Positions 1 through 11,179 of a stretch of 64,000 bases of DNA are shown piece by piece. The DNA comes from Solirubrobacter soli DSM 22325. GTDB taxonomy: Bacteria > Actinomycetota > Thermoleophilia > Solirubrobacterales > Solirubrobacteraceae. How positions within the stretch are numbered: position 1 is the stretch's first letter; each line of letters begins with the position of its first letter. A program made the position numbers and the translations under genes. Below the pieces are notes generated by a model. It saw only the letters and a list, made by a program, of their open reading frames with translations, made no database searches and was not told the origin of the DNA. The DNA is taken from NCBI RefSeq assembly GCF_000423665.1, contig NZ_KE384071.1, positions 62,001-126,000 on the forward strand, given 5' to 3'.

Positions 1-1
1 C

Positions 2-253
2 TTCCAGATGCGCACCCAGATCTGGAACTCCGGCGCGTACGCCGGCTACCCGCAGAAGCCCGAGCTGCAGGCCAAGTGGTTCATCGACCAGGCGCTCGCG
101 GTCAAGAAGCAGGCGATCGCCCGCGGCGACGTCAACTTCGGCAAGGACCCGAACGCGTTCGGCGAGTGGATCGCCGACGTCGAGCGCCCGGCCGAGCAGT
201 ACCGCGGCCGCTACCAGCTGCGGCTCGGCGAGGCCCGCAAGCTGCTGGGTTAA
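2..253 (+). CDS. C-terminal fragment of a possible cell-wall-associated protein
   Basis: The frame is open from the window edge to a TAA stop, so only the last 83 or so residues are present and the start lies outside. The visible part is charged and aromatic-rich, with motifs such as KWFIDQA, GEWIADVERP and RYQLRL, and has no membrane segment. Tails of this flavour seem familiar from actinobacterial secreted peptidoglycan-hydrolase-like proteins, but that is an impression from memory and the catalytic part is not visible. The function is therefore left open. Two GC-rich hairpins follow the stop. Confidence 0.6.
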   Translation, partial: FQMRTQIWNSGAYAGYPQKPELQAKWFIDQALAVKKQAIARGDVNFGKDPNAFGEWIADVERPAEQYRGRYQLRLGEARKLLG

Positions 254-263
254 GCGGGGGGTT

Positions 264-318
264 CCGGGGGCGGCAGCCCCCGGTGCAAATCGGTGCGGCC
301 GCTCCGAGGGGCGGCCGC
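264..318. terminator. Two consecutive GC-rich hairpins between convergent genes
   Basis: The first hairpin has perfect 8-bp arms CCGGGGGC/GCCCCCGG around a GGCA loop (264-283). The second has 11-bp arms beginning GCGGCCGC with one G-T pair (295-318). They sit between the plus-strand fragment and the tail of the minus-strand kinase gene. There is no T-tract, so terminator function is inferred from position and stem strength only. Confidence 0.45.
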
Positions 319-347
319 AGGCGAAGCGTGTGTTTCGTGCGGGCGGT

Positions 348-3263
<2,916 letters not shown>

Positions 3264-3344
3264 CCCTGCGTTCCCGTTGTTGCTGACCTCGGAGGCTCCG
3301 CGTAGTATCGCCACGCAACCTCAAAGCGGCAACCACTCTTAAGG

Positions 3345-3968
3345 GTGAAGCTCTTCGTCCTCGACACCCACACGATCTACCGCCGGGGACTGGTGGCTTG
3401 TCTTGACCTGCTCGAGGAGGTCGAATCGGTCGCCGACGCCGAGCGTGTGCGCGACGCGTGGGAGCATCCGGCGCTGTTCGATGCGGACCTCGTGCTGGTC
3501 GATCCGTCGCTGCCGGGCGGCGCGGACTTCGTCACCGGCGTCCGCGAGACGATCGGCTCGCGGGTGATCGTGTGCGCCTCAGAGGCCGGCAAGGACGCTG
3601 CGCTTTCCGCTCTGCAAGCGGGCGCGGTCGGCTACTTACGCAAGGACGAGCTGACCCCGGAAACGCTGTCGTCGGCGGTGCGCGCGGCAGCCGACGGGAC
3701 GAGCGTCGTGGCCCCCGACATGCTCGAGCACCTGCTGGCCAAGCTGCCCGAGTCCGCCGAGGCCAAGCCCACACCCGCGCGGCTCACCGATCGCGAGCAG
3801 CAGGTGCTGGCGCTGATCGCGGCGGGCCATCCCACCCGCGAGGTGGCGTTGGAGCTCTCATACTCTGAACGCACCGTGAAGAACGTTCTGCACGATGTCG
3901 TCACGAAGCTCAACGCGCGCAGCCGCTCGCAAGCAGTGGCTTTCGCAGTACGCGAAGGTCTCATCTAG
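3345..3968 (+). CDS. NarL/LuxR-type response regulator
   Basis: The protein has 207 residues. Residues 1-125 are receiver-like, with phosphoacceptor Asp53 in LVLVDPSLPGG and the conserved lysine in GYLRKDE. Residues 145-207 carry a LuxR helix-turn-helix (LTDREQQVLALIAAG, then ERTVKNVLHDVV). The usual acidic pair near the N-terminus is reduced to Asp7 because the next position is Thr (LDTHTIYRRG). Metal-dependent phosphorylation may therefore be altered. No histidine kinase is adjacent; the nearest partner is the divergent Ser/Thr kinase. The start is GTG, preceded by an AAGG-like ribosome site very close to it. Confidence 0.88.
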   Translation: MKLFVLDTHTIYRRGLVACLDLLEEVESVADAERVRDAWEHPALFDADLVLVDPSLPGGADFVTGVRETIGSRVIVCASEAGKDAALSALQAGAVGYLRKDELTPETLSSAVRAAADGTSVVAPDMLEHLLAKLPESAEAKPTPARLTDREQQVLALIAAGHPTREVALELSYSERTVKNVLHDVVTKLNARSRSQAVAFAVREGLI

Positions 3969-3977
3969 ATTGTCGTT

Positions 3978-5036
3978 GTGCTGACGCAGTGGCTGGACGG
4001 GCGGCGCATGGTCATCTGCGCCGGCTCGGGCGGCGTCGGCAAGACGACCACCGCTGCCGCGGTCGCGCTCGGGCTCGCCGAGCAGGGCAAGAAGGTCGCC
4101 GTGGTGACGATCGACCCCGCGCGGCGGCTCGCCGACGCCCTCGGGTTGCAGGAGCTCGACAACGAGCCGCGTCGCGTCGAGGCCGACGTCGCGGGCGAGC
4201 TGTGGGCGATGATGCTCGACGCCAAGCGCACGTTCGACGAGCTGATCGAGGCGCTGGCGCCGGACGAGCGCACCCGCGACGAGGTCTTCGCCAACCGGAT
4301 CTACCAGCAGCTGTCCAGCGCGGTCGCCGGCTCGCAGGAGTTCACCGCGATCGCCAAGCTCTACGAGCTCGACCGCTCCGGCGAGTTCGACGTGCTCGTC
4401 CTGGACACGCCGCCGTCGCGCAACGCGCTCGACTTCCTCGACGCCCCCGGCCGCCTGACCCGCTTCTTCCAGGGCCGCGCGATCCGCGTCTTCCTGCGCC
4501 CCGCCGGACTGAGCGGGCGCATCATCGGGCGCGGCGGCAGCGTCGTGTTCAGCATCCTCCAGCGGGTCACGGGCGTCGACCTGCTGCGCGACCTCTCGGT
4601 CTTCTTCCGCTCGCTCGGCGGGATGATCGACGGCTTCACCGAGCGCGCCCGCCGCGTCGGCGCGCTGCTCTCGGACCCCGCGACCACGTTCCTGATCGTC
4701 ACCGCCCCGCGCCACGACCCGGTGGAGGAGGCGATCTACTTCCACCGCAAGCTGCGCGAGGCCGACATGCCGTTCGGCGGCCTCGTGGTCAACCGCGTGC
4801 ATCAGCCGCCCGACGACGCGTTGCCGGACGCGGTCGCGTCGGGCCTCGGGCCGGCGCTGGCCGAGCGGGTCACGCTCGCGACGAGCGAGCTGGCCGCGCT
4901 CGCCGCCCGCGACGCCGCGAACGTCGCCCGCCTGCGCGACGCGCTCGCCGACCCGCCGACGATCCTCGTCCCCGAGCTCGACGACGACGTCCACGACCTG
5001 GACGGCCTTGCGCAGATCCGCGAACACCTCTTCTGA
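3978..5036 (+). CDS. ArsA/GET3-like P-loop ATPase
   Basis: The protein has 352 residues. The deviant Walker A (CAGSGGVGKTTT, residues 14-25), the switch motif VTIDPARRLADAL and DTPPSRNALDFLD identify the SIMIBI-class ArsA/GET3 family. Family members are soluble ATPases linked to metalloid efflux or to membrane-protein handling. Actinobacteria often carry two such genes side by side, but here only one is present and no arsenite pump is nearby. It begins 9 bases after the response regulator, and its GTG start is preceded by a TAGATT hexamer that includes the upstream stop codon. The substrate cannot be read from the sequence. Confidence 0.88.
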   Translation: MLTQWLDGRRMVICAGSGGVGKTTTAAAVALGLAEQGKKVAVVTIDPARRLADALGLQELDNEPRRVEADVAGELWAMMLDAKRTFDELIEALAPDERTRDEVFANRIYQQLSSAVAGSQEFTAIAKLYELDRSGEFDVLVLDTPPSRNALDFLDAPGRLTRFFQGRAIRVFLRPAGLSGRIIGRGGSVVFSILQRVTGVDLLRDLSVFFRSLGGMIDGFTERARRVGALLSDPATTFLIVTAPRHDPVEEAIYFHRKLREADMPFGGLVVNRVHQPPDDALPDAVASGLGPALAERVTLATSELAALAARDAANVARLRDALADPPTILVPELDDDVHDLDGLAQIREHLF

Positions 5037-5049
5037 GGCGCTCGTCCGC

Positions 5050-5778
5050 ATGGTCCGGCTGCCGCCTGAGCGGCGCGGCTCCGGCTGGCCGTGGACGATC
5101 CCCGCGCTCGCCGGCTTCGAGGAGCTGCCGCTGAACCCGGCGGTGACGTTCCTGGTGGGCGAGAACGGCTCGGGCAAGTCGACGCTGGTCGAGGGGATCG
5201 CGGTCGCCGCCGGGTTCGCGCCCGAGGGCGGCAGCCTCGGCTTCGGGGCGCGCACCCGGGACGAGACGCCGCCGCTGGGCGACGCGCTCGTGCTCGTCCG
5301 CGGCGCCCGCCGTCCGCGCACCGGGTTCTTCCTGCGCGCCGAGAGCTTCTTCAACGTCGCCACCCGGATCGACGAGCTCGACGAGGACCCGCCTCCGCGC
5401 GGGCAGGACCGGCTGATCGACGCCTACGGCGGCGTCTCGCTGCACGAGCGCTCGCATGGCGAGAGCTTCCTCGCGCTCGCCATGCACCGCTTCGGCCCGA
5501 ACGGCCTCTACGTGCTCGACGAGCCCGAGGCCGCGCTCTCCCCGCAGGGACTGCTGACGCTGCTGCGGCGCATGCACGAGCTGGTCGTCGAGGGCTCGCA
5601 GTTCATGATCGCCACCCACTCGCCGGTCCTGCTCGCCTACCCGGGCGCGCTGATCTACGAGCTGGGCGAGGACGGGCCGGCGCCCACGGCCTACGAGGAC
5701 ACCGACCACTTCCAGCTGACGCGCGCCTTCCTGGACGCGCCGGACCGCTTTCTACGCCGGCTCTTCGACGACGCGTAG
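5050..5778 (+). CDS. AAA family ATPase (ABC-type head, COG3910-like)
   Basis: The protein has 242 residues from the ATG at 5050. An upstream in-frame start would overlap arsA-like coding sequence and adds nothing conserved. Walker A is VGENGSGKST near residue 40, Walker B is GLYVLDEPEAALS, and the switch His is in MIATHSPVLL. There is no membrane part. Such stand-alone predicted ATPases resemble SMC/RecF-type heads and their role is usually unknown. The gene lies 13 bases after the ArsA-like gene, so the two are probably co-transcribed. Its end overlaps the convergent 410-residue gene by 27 bases. Confidence 0.88.
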   Translation: MVRLPPERRGSGWPWTIPALAGFEELPLNPAVTFLVGENGSGKSTLVEGIAVAAGFAPEGGSLGFGARTRDETPPLGDALVLVRGARRPRTGFFLRAESFFNVATRIDELDEDPPPRGQDRLIDAYGGVSLHERSHGESFLALAMHRFGPNGLYVLDEPEAALSPQGLLTLLRRMHELVVEGSQFMIATHSPVLLAYPGALIYELGEDGPAPTAYEDTDHFQLTRAFLDAPDRFLRRLFDDA

Positions 5779-6984
5779 GTCGTCGGCGATCCGGCGCAGC
5801 GCCGGGTCCAGGTGACCGCAGAGCACGTCGCGCAGGACCGCCCGCAGGCAACCGCCGAGCTCGGACACGAGTGCCTCGACGCCCTCGCCAGGGCGAACGA
5901 AGCCGGCGACCGCGGCGCGCTCGAGCGAGATCGCCTCGCGCACCCGCGCCTCGAGGCGGGCGCGGTCGGGCGCCTCGGCGCAGATCGCGGCCATCCGCTC
6001 GGCGACGCCGTCGTAGCCCGTCCGGTCGACGTCGGCGAACAGCGCCTTGGCCGCCAGCAGCCAGTCGGTGAGCGCCTCGACGTCGTTGCCGCGCTCGCAG
6101 CCGAGCTCGAACCGGCGTAGCGCCCACGCGAGCTCGCCCGAGCGGGGCATGCGGCGGGAGACGAGGCCGCAGAACGCGCGCAGCGGGTCCTCCTCGTCGG
6201 CGTGGAGCAGGCAGTCCCCCGCAGGGCGGCGCAGGCCGGTGGCGAGCGGGATCGCCATCCACGTGCTGCCGTCGGTGCGGGCCCAGGCGGTCGGACCGAG
6301 CGCGGGCTCGGCGTCATCCCACAGCCGCAGGGCGGTCTGGAGCTTGCGCAACCGGCGGCCGGCCGCCTCGAGCGCGCGGCCCTCCCCGCGTGAGCTCTCC
6401 AGGGCCAGCACCGCGACGGTGGCGTGCGGGTCGTCGGACAGGCCGTCGGGCGCGTCGGCCAGCGTCGTCCCCCGCACGAGCGCGAGGCCCTCGCCGAGCG
6501 GGACCTCGTCCGTCTCGATCACGAGGCCCTCGACCTGCGCCAGCACGACCGAGAGCTCGCAGCCGCTGTAGACGACCTCCTCGAGCTCCGCGAACGCGGC
6601 GCGGAAGCGGTCGGCGTCGAAGACGAACTCGGTCTGGTCCCCCCAAACGGCGCCGAGGAAGGCCTGCAGCGCACAATCCGGCAGCGCGCGGGCGTCGCCG
6701 GCGGGGACGCGGCGGCCGCGGTGGCGCAGGTATCCGGGCAGGTCGGGCAGCTGGGCGAGCCCACGGGCCGCGGCTGGGTAGGAGGGCAGCCGGGAGAGCA
6801 TGCCGATCCGCTGCGCGATGAAGCGGCCGGTCAGCGGCTTGTAGCAGTACAGCGGCGCCGATCGGGTCGGCGTCGCGTCGAGCTCGAACGGGATCTCGGC
6901 GCCCCCGGACACCTCCTCAGCCAGCTGCCAGGCGGCTTCCTCGACGAAGGCCGCGAGTGAGTCATGCAGCGCCCGGTTGTGCAT
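5752..6984 (-). CDS. Unrecognised 410-residue protein
   Basis: I do not recognise a family. The preferred start is the ATG at 6984 (MHNRALHDSL); an in-frame start at 7029 would add 15 residues of low-quality sequence. The protein is soluble and acidic, rich in Ala, Glu, Leu and Arg, with no signal peptide. The N-terminal half has aromatic/Cys motifs (LYCYKPLTGRFIAQR, VVYSGCELSVV). The C-terminal half looks all-helical (DWLLAAKALFADVDRTG, GGCLRAVLRDVLCGH). Steady third-position GC supports coding. It converges on the AAA ATPase gene with a 27-base overlap. HxlR lies upstream, and whether it regulates this gene is unknown. Confidence 0.75.
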   Translation of the reverse strand: MHNRALHDSLAAFVEEAAWQLAEEVSGGAEIPFELDATPTRSAPLYCYKPLTGRFIAQRIGMLSRLPSYPAAARGLAQLPDLPGYLRHRGRRVPAGDARALPDCALQAFLGAVWGDQTEFVFDADRFRAAFAELEEVVYSGCELSVVLAQVEGLVIETDEVPLGEGLALVRGTTLADAPDGLSDDPHATVAVLALESSRGEGRALEAAGRRLRKLQTALRLWDDAEPALGPTAWARTDGSTWMAIPLATGLRRPAGDCLLHADEEDPLRAFCGLVSRRMPRSGELAWALRRFELGCERGNDVEALTDWLLAAKALFADVDRTGYDGVAERMAAICAEAPDRARLEARVREAISLERAAVAGFVRPGEGVEALVSELGGCLRAVLRDVLCGHLDPALRRIADDLRVVEEPA

Positions 6985-7050
6985 GGCGGCGCGATTCCAC
7001 GCGCAGGGGCGGGCTCCTGCCCGCTGCAACGTTTCCGTCCGAAGACTGTG

Positions 7051-7398
7051 CTACGCGGCGACGACTTCGGGCGCTTCGGCGCAGGAACCCTGCGCGCCGA
7101 GCCACTCGGAGCCGTAGGTGCGCATCGAGTCGATGATCGGCACCAGCGCGCGGCCCTTGTCCGTCAGCGCGTACTCGACCCGCGGCGGGACCTCGGGGAA
7201 GGTCGTGCGGTGCAGGATCCCCTCCTCCTCGAGCGAGCGCAGGCGCAGCGAGAGCGTGCGCGGGGAGATCCCCCCGAGCGAGCGCTCGAGCTCACAGAAC
7301 CGCGACCGCCCTTCGGCCAGGTCGCGGACGATCAACAGCGTCCACTTGCCGCAGACGATCTCAGCGGTGCGACAGACTGGGCAATCGGGATCCGGCAT
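7051..7398 (-). CDS. HxlR-family winged-helix regulator
   Basis: The protein has 115 residues. The family hallmark is at the N-terminus: CPVCRTAEIVCGKWTLLIVRDL, with its paired Cys, is followed by RFCELERSLGGISPRTLS (recognition helix) and an EYALTDKG wing. HxlR proteins are dimeric DNA-binding regulators, several of them sensing electrophiles or redox state through the N-terminal Cys. The start codon lies 9 bases from a TAGACT hexamer, so the transcript may be leaderless. A short palindrome overlaps the predicted -35, which suggests autoregulation. Confidence 0.93.
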   Translation of the reverse strand: MPDPDCPVCRTAEIVCGKWTLLIVRDLAEGRSRFCELERSLGGISPRTLSLRLRSLEEEGILHRTTFPEVPPRVEYALTDKGRALVPIIDSMRTYGSEWLGAQGSCAEAPEVVAA

Positions 7399-7407
7399 CG
7401 ATTACCC

Positions 7408-7438
7408 AGTCTAGCCGCAAAGCTTCATTTCATGAAGC
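7408..7438 (-). promoter_or_regulatory. Putative hxlR promoter with overlapping operator palindrome
   Basis: Read on the minus strand there is TTCATG, 17 bases, then TAGACT (plus-strand 7431-7436 and 7408-7413). The perfect inverted repeat GCTTCAT-ttc-ATGAAGC (7422-7438) covers the -35. This position fits repression by the HxlR protein itself. Prediction is by eye only. Confidence 0.5.
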
Positions 7439-7472
7439 GAGCTGGCCCGCGCGCCGGCCGAAATGCGGCGCC

Positions 7473-7551
7473 AGGGTCTGGCCCCTTAGATGTCGGTCGG
7501 TCCCGCCGCGCGACTTCGTCCCGCGGACCTAAAGGGGCCTGACCCCTTTAA
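7473..7551. repeat. REP-like palindromic element (copy 1)
   Basis: The core AAAGGGG-cctga-CCCCTTT (7531-7549) overlaps the stop codon of the AIM24 gene. A diverged inverted relative, AGGGTCTGGCCCCTTAG, lies at 7473-7489, with an imperfect GGTCC/GGACC stem between them. The core plus CCT prefix recurs at 37064-37092, so this is a dispersed repeat and not only a terminator. The layout resembles paired REP sequences. It could also end transcription of the minus-strand AIM24 gene. Confidence 0.6.
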
Positions 7552-8255
7552 CCGTTGAGCAGGCTTCCGAGGCCGCCGCCCGAGGAGTTCTGGGCGACCG
7601 GGACGATCCGGCCCTCGGACGGCTGGACGAGCACCCAGCCCTGGCCCTGGAAGGACATCTGGACCGACTCGCCCGAGCCGCGGCCGACCAGGTTCTTCAT
7701 CTTGAAGTCGGTCTTGATGCCGGTCGAGACGCCCGAGGACCAGGTGATCGCGGCCTGCGCGTCGGCGAACGTCGGCGCCGAGGCGACGTTGAGCAGGACG
7801 GGCGGGCCGTCGGAGAGGATCGCCACCCAGCCGGTGCCCTGGAGGGCCATGTTGAACAGGCCGCCGCCCATCATCGAGGAGGCGCCCTCGACGCGGCGGA
7901 TGTCCCAGTCGATCCCGGTGTCGAACGCGAGCAGGTTCGGCCCGTTGACCGTGATCATGTCGTTCTCGAGGTAGATCAGGTGGATGTCCTGCGCCTGGTC
8001 GGCCAGGAACACTTCGCCCCGCCCCGTGACCTTCATCAGCTGCGTGCCCTCGCCGGTCACGGCCTTCTTGAGCATGCGGCCGAGGCCACCCGAGCCTGCA
8101 TGCTCGAAGGTCACGTCGCCCTGGTAGGCGACCATCGACCCCAGCTTGGACTGGATGGTCACCTGGTCGAGGCGGACCTTGAGGAGCTTCGAGTTCTGAA
8201 GCGCGAAGGCGTCCTGCGATTGCGTCTCGTTGAACTGCCCGAGGGTGGTCTGCAT
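7548..8255 (-). CDS. AIM24 family protein
   Basis: The protein has 235 residues from the ATG at 8255; an upstream in-frame start is not supported. It has the Gly-rich beta-sandwich pattern of the AIM24/TIGR00266 family: repeated GxGxV strands, LMKVTGRGEVFLAD, and VNGPNLLAFDTGIDW in the middle. Bacterial members are common in actinobacteria, often near tellurium-resistance or stress genes, but their molecular role is not established. No TerD-like neighbour is present here. The gene is divergent from the M28 peptidase. Its stop codon lies inside the REP-like palindrome. Confidence 0.88.
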   Translation of the reverse strand: MQTTLGQFNETQSQDAFALQNSKLLKVRLDQVTIQSKLGSMVAYQGDVTFEHAGSGGLGRMLKKAVTGEGTQLMKVTGRGEVFLADQAQDIHLIYLENDMITVNGPNLLAFDTGIDWDIRRVEGASSMMGGGLFNMALQGTGWVAILSDGPPVLLNVASAPTFADAQAAITWSSGVSTGIKTDFKMKNLVGRGSGESVQMSFQGQGWVLVQPSEGRIVPVAQNSSGGGLGSLLNG

Positions 8256-8349
8256 GAGCGCAAGCCTCGCGACCAATCCGGTGACCGTCAAGGTGAGTTA
8301 CCCCGCGTAATGCAGCTGGGGCAGCCGTCAACGCAGCGGGACGGAAAAC

Positions 8350-8379
8350 TTCTCATCCGGGACTCACCCTGCTTAGAGT
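8350..8379 (+). promoter_or_regulatory. Putative promoter of the M28 peptidase gene
   Basis: TTCTCA (8350-8355), an 18-base spacer and TAGAGT (8374-8379) precede the ATG at 8388 by only 8 bases. No Shine-Dalgarno sequence is visible, so a leaderless transcript is likely. Prediction is by eye. Confidence 0.4.
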
Positions 8380-8387
8380 CGCTGGGC

Positions 8388-9902
8388 ATGTCCACTGCAG
8401 CCCGAGCGCTCCTGGCGGCCACCGCCGCGGTGGCGCTGATCGGGGCGCCCGCCGCCCAGGCGTCGCCCAACAACAACACGGTCGCCAAGCTCACCAAGGC
8501 CGTGACCGCCGAGGGGGTCCTCGACCACCTCGAGGCGCTGCAAGCCATCGCCGACGCCAACGGCGGCAACCGCGCCGCCGGACGCCCGGGCTTCAAGGCG
8601 TCGGTCGACTACGTGGTCGGCCAGTTGCGCGGCGCGGGGTACACCCCGCAGGTCCAGGAGTTCACCTTCGACTACTTCGAGGAGAACTCCCAGCTGATCC
8701 GCAGGAGCCCCTTGCCGCGGACCTTCGCCGAGGGCACGGACTTCCTGCGCAACGCTTTCGACAGCGGCACGCCCGAGGGCACCGCGACGGGGGCGCTGCG
8801 GCCGGTCGACCTCGTCATCAACCCGGCAGGCCCGCCCAATTCGAGCTCGAGCGGCTGCGAGGCCGCCGACTTCGCCGGCTTCCCGGCCGGCGCCGTGGCG
8901 CTCGTCCAGCGCGGGACCTGCGGCTTCGCGGTCAAGGTCCTCAACGCCCAGGCCGCGGGCGCGAGCGCGGTCATCGTGATGAACGAGGGCCAGCCGGGCC
9001 GCACCGGCCTCGTGAGCATGATCGGCGACGCCACCGGCCTGCACATCCCCGCGGTCTTCACGACCTTCGACGCGGGCGTGAACCTCGCCGAGGTCCCGGG
9101 CTCGACCGTGACCGTGACCGTCGACTTCACCGCCGACCAGCGCACCGCCTACAACGTCCTGGCGGAGACCGCCAACGGCAACGACGCCAACGTCGTGATG
9201 GCGGGCGCCCACCTCGACTCGGTCCAGGACGGCCCGGGCATCAACGACAACGGCTCCGGCAGCGCCGCGCTGCTGGAGACCGCGATCCAGATGGCCAAGG
9301 TCAAGCCGGCCAACACCGTGCGCTTCGCGTGGTGGGGCGCGGAGGAGTCGGGCCTGCTCGGGTCAGAGCACTACGTGGGCGAGCTGACCGAGGCGCAGGC
9401 CGACGACATCGGGCTCTACCTCAACTTCGACATGGTCGCGTCGCCGAACTACACGTTCGGGATCTATGACGGCGACAACTCGGGCGGCACCGCGGCGCCC
9501 GGGTTCATCCCGCCCGGCTCGGCCGAGATCGAGGACGTCTTCGAGCGCTTCTACGCGTCCCGCGGCGAGCCGTTCGTCGACAGCGAGTTCTCCGGGCGCT
9601 CGGACTACGGGCCGTTCATCGCGGTCGGGATCCCGGCCGGCGGCCTGTTCACCGGCGCCGAGGTGCCCAAGACGGTGGCCGAGGCCGCGATCTTCGGCGG
9701 CACCGCCGGCATCGCGCTGGACCCCTGTTACCACGCGGCGTGCGACGACATCGACAACATCAACGTCCACGCGCTGGACGTCAACGCCGACGCGATCGCC
9801 ACGGCCGTGCTGACGTTCGCCTACGACACGTCAGCGGTCAACGCCGTCGCCGGCAAGCCCGGCAAGAGCAACGGGCTTTACAAGCTCAGCGCGAAGCGCT
9901 GA
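8388..9902 (+). CDS. Secreted M28 family zinc aminopeptidase with PA domain
   Basis: The protein has 504 residues. A signal peptide (hydrophobic run ending AQASP) covers residues 1-26. A protease-associated domain sits near 110-220 (CEAADFAGFPAGAVALVQRG, AVIVMNEG). The M28 catalytic core follows near 250-480. Its two-zinc ligands can be assigned: His in GAHLDSV, Asp in INDNGSG, catalytic/bridging Glu pair in WWGAEESG, Asp in LNFDM and His in CYHAACDD. Family members remove N-terminal residues from peptides outside the cell. The ATG was chosen because it begins the signal peptide; the frame is open further upstream but has no signal there. Confidence 0.95.
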   Translation: MSTAARALLAATAAVALIGAPAAQASPNNNTVAKLTKAVTAEGVLDHLEALQAIADANGGNRAAGRPGFKASVDYVVGQLRGAGYTPQVQEFTFDYFEENSQLIRRSPLPRTFAEGTDFLRNAFDSGTPEGTATGALRPVDLVINPAGPPNSSSSGCEAADFAGFPAGAVALVQRGTCGFAVKVLNAQAAGASAVIVMNEGQPGRTGLVSMIGDATGLHIPAVFTTFDAGVNLAEVPGSTVTVTVDFTADQRTAYNVLAETANGNDANVVMAGAHLDSVQDGPGINDNGSGSAALLETAIQMAKVKPANTVRFAWWGAEESGLLGSEHYVGELTEAQADDIGLYLNFDMVASPNYTFGIYDGDNSGGTAAPGFIPPGSAEIEDVFERFYASRGEPFVDSEFSGRSDYGPFIAVGIPAGGLFTGAEVPKTVAEAAIFGGTAGIALDPCYHAACDDIDNINVHALDVNADAIATAVLTFAYDTSAVNAVAGKPGKSNGLYKLSAKR

Positions 9903-9917
9903 CCCGTCTGTCGCCCT

Positions 9918-9943
9918 CCGGCGTGGCTAGAACGCCACGCCGG
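9918..9943. terminator. Bidirectional hairpin between M28 peptidase and pilT
   Basis: Arms CCGGCGTGG and CCACGCCGG (9 bp, perfect) flank an 8-base loop that contains the pilT stop codon. It lies between two convergent genes 24 bases apart. There is no T-tract on either strand. Confidence 0.55.
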
Positions 9944-11114
9944 GCGGCGGCGCCGAAGGCGCGGGCGGCGCGGCCGAGGGCGCGACCGTCGCCTGGACCT
10001 GCGGCTCGGGCTCGGTGACCGTGGAGAGGTCGGCGACCGGGCCGCTGGCGGCGACCATCAGCTTGAAGTCGTGCGGCGAGGTGGCGGCGCGCATCGCCTC
10101 TTCGTAGGTGATGCGGCCGGCATGCAGGTGCTTGAGCAGGTGCTGGTCGAACGTCTGCATGCCGTAGTAGCCGCCCTCGGCGACGACCTCCGGCAGCTGC
10201 CCGGTCAGCTTCGGGTCGAGGATCATGTCGTGCACGCGGCCGGTCATGATCATGATCTCGCAGCACGCGACGCGGCCGTGCCCGTCGGCGGTCTTGACGA
10301 GGCGCTGGGAGACGATGCCCTTCAGCGTGCCGGCGATCATGGCGCGCGCCTGCTGCTGCTGGTGGGGCGGGAAGAAGTCGATGATGCGGTTGACGGTCTC
10401 GGGGGCATCGACCGTGTGCAGCGTGGAGAGCACGAGGTGGCCGGTCTCGGCCGCGGACAGCGCGGTGTGCACCGTCTCCTCGTCGCGCATCTCGCCGACC
10501 AGGATCACGTCCGGGTCCTGACGCAGGACGCGCCGCAGCGCGCGCTTGAAGGACGCCGTGTCCTGGCCGACCTCGCGCTGGTTGATGATCGAGTTGCGGT
10601 CGCGGTGCAGGAACTCGATCGGGTCCTCGATCGTGACGATGTGCTTCTGCATCGTCCGGTTCATGTGGTCGATCATCGCCGCGAGCGTCGTCGACTTGCC
10701 GGAGCCCGTGGTGCCGGTGAGCAGGATGATCCCGCGCTCCTGGGTGGCGAGCTTGGTGACGGCCTCGGGCAGCCCGAGCTCGTCGACGGACTTGATCGTG
10801 ACCGGGATGGCGCGCATGACGATCGAGATCGAGCCGCGCTGCAGGAACGCGTTGACGCGGAAGCGGCCGAGGCCCTCGACGGAGTAGGAGAAGTCGACCT
10901 CGTTCTCGGCCTGGAACTCGGCGACCTTCTCCGGATCGACCAGCATCTGCTGCAGGGCGTTGCGCGTGTCCTCGGGGAACAGGCGCTCGGTGCCGGCGAT
11001 GGGCTCCAGGTGGCCATGCAGACGGATCAGCGGATAGGACGGAACCTTCAGGTGCAGGTCGGAGCCCTCCGCGGCAATGAGATAGCGCAGGGCGTGATCG
11101 AGATCGAAAGCCAT
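9927..11114 (-). CDS. pilT: Type IV pilus retraction ATPase PilT
   Basis: The protein has 395 residues. An N-terminal PAS-like half (SDLHLKV, FRVNAFLQRG) is followed by a RecA-like core with Walker A GTTGSGKSTT, Walker B VILVGEMRDEETV and the His box HLVLSTLHT, diagnostic of PilT-type secretion ATPases. The tail of about 40 residues is Pro/Ala-rich and probably disordered. PilT powers pilus disassembly at the inner face of the membrane. No pilin, PilB or PilC gene is in the window, so the rest of the system must lie elsewhere. Confidence 0.93.
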   Translation of the reverse strand: MAFDLDHALRYLIAAEGSDLHLKVPSYPLIRLHGHLEPIAGTERLFPEDTRNALQQMLVDPEKVAEFQAENEVDFSYSVEGLGRFRVNAFLQRGSISIVMRAIPVTIKSVDELGLPEAVTKLATQERGIILLTGTTGSGKSTTLAAMIDHMNRTMQKHIVTIEDPIEFLHRDRNSIINQREVGQDTASFKRALRRVLRQDPDVILVGEMRDEETVHTALSAAETGHLVLSTLHTVDAPETVNRIIDFFPPHQQQQARAMIAGTLKGIVSQRLVKTADGHGRVACCEIMIMTGRVHDMILDPKLTGQLPEVVAEGGYYGMQTFDQHLLKHLHAGRITYEEAMRAATSPHDFKLMVAASGPVADLSTVTEPEPQVQATVAPSAAPPAPSAPPPGVAF

Positions 11115-11179
11115 ACGCCCTCATCATCGGCGCCCCCGGTACGCCTCTTGAGCCGCCCTGGGGTCTTCACCCCATACCG

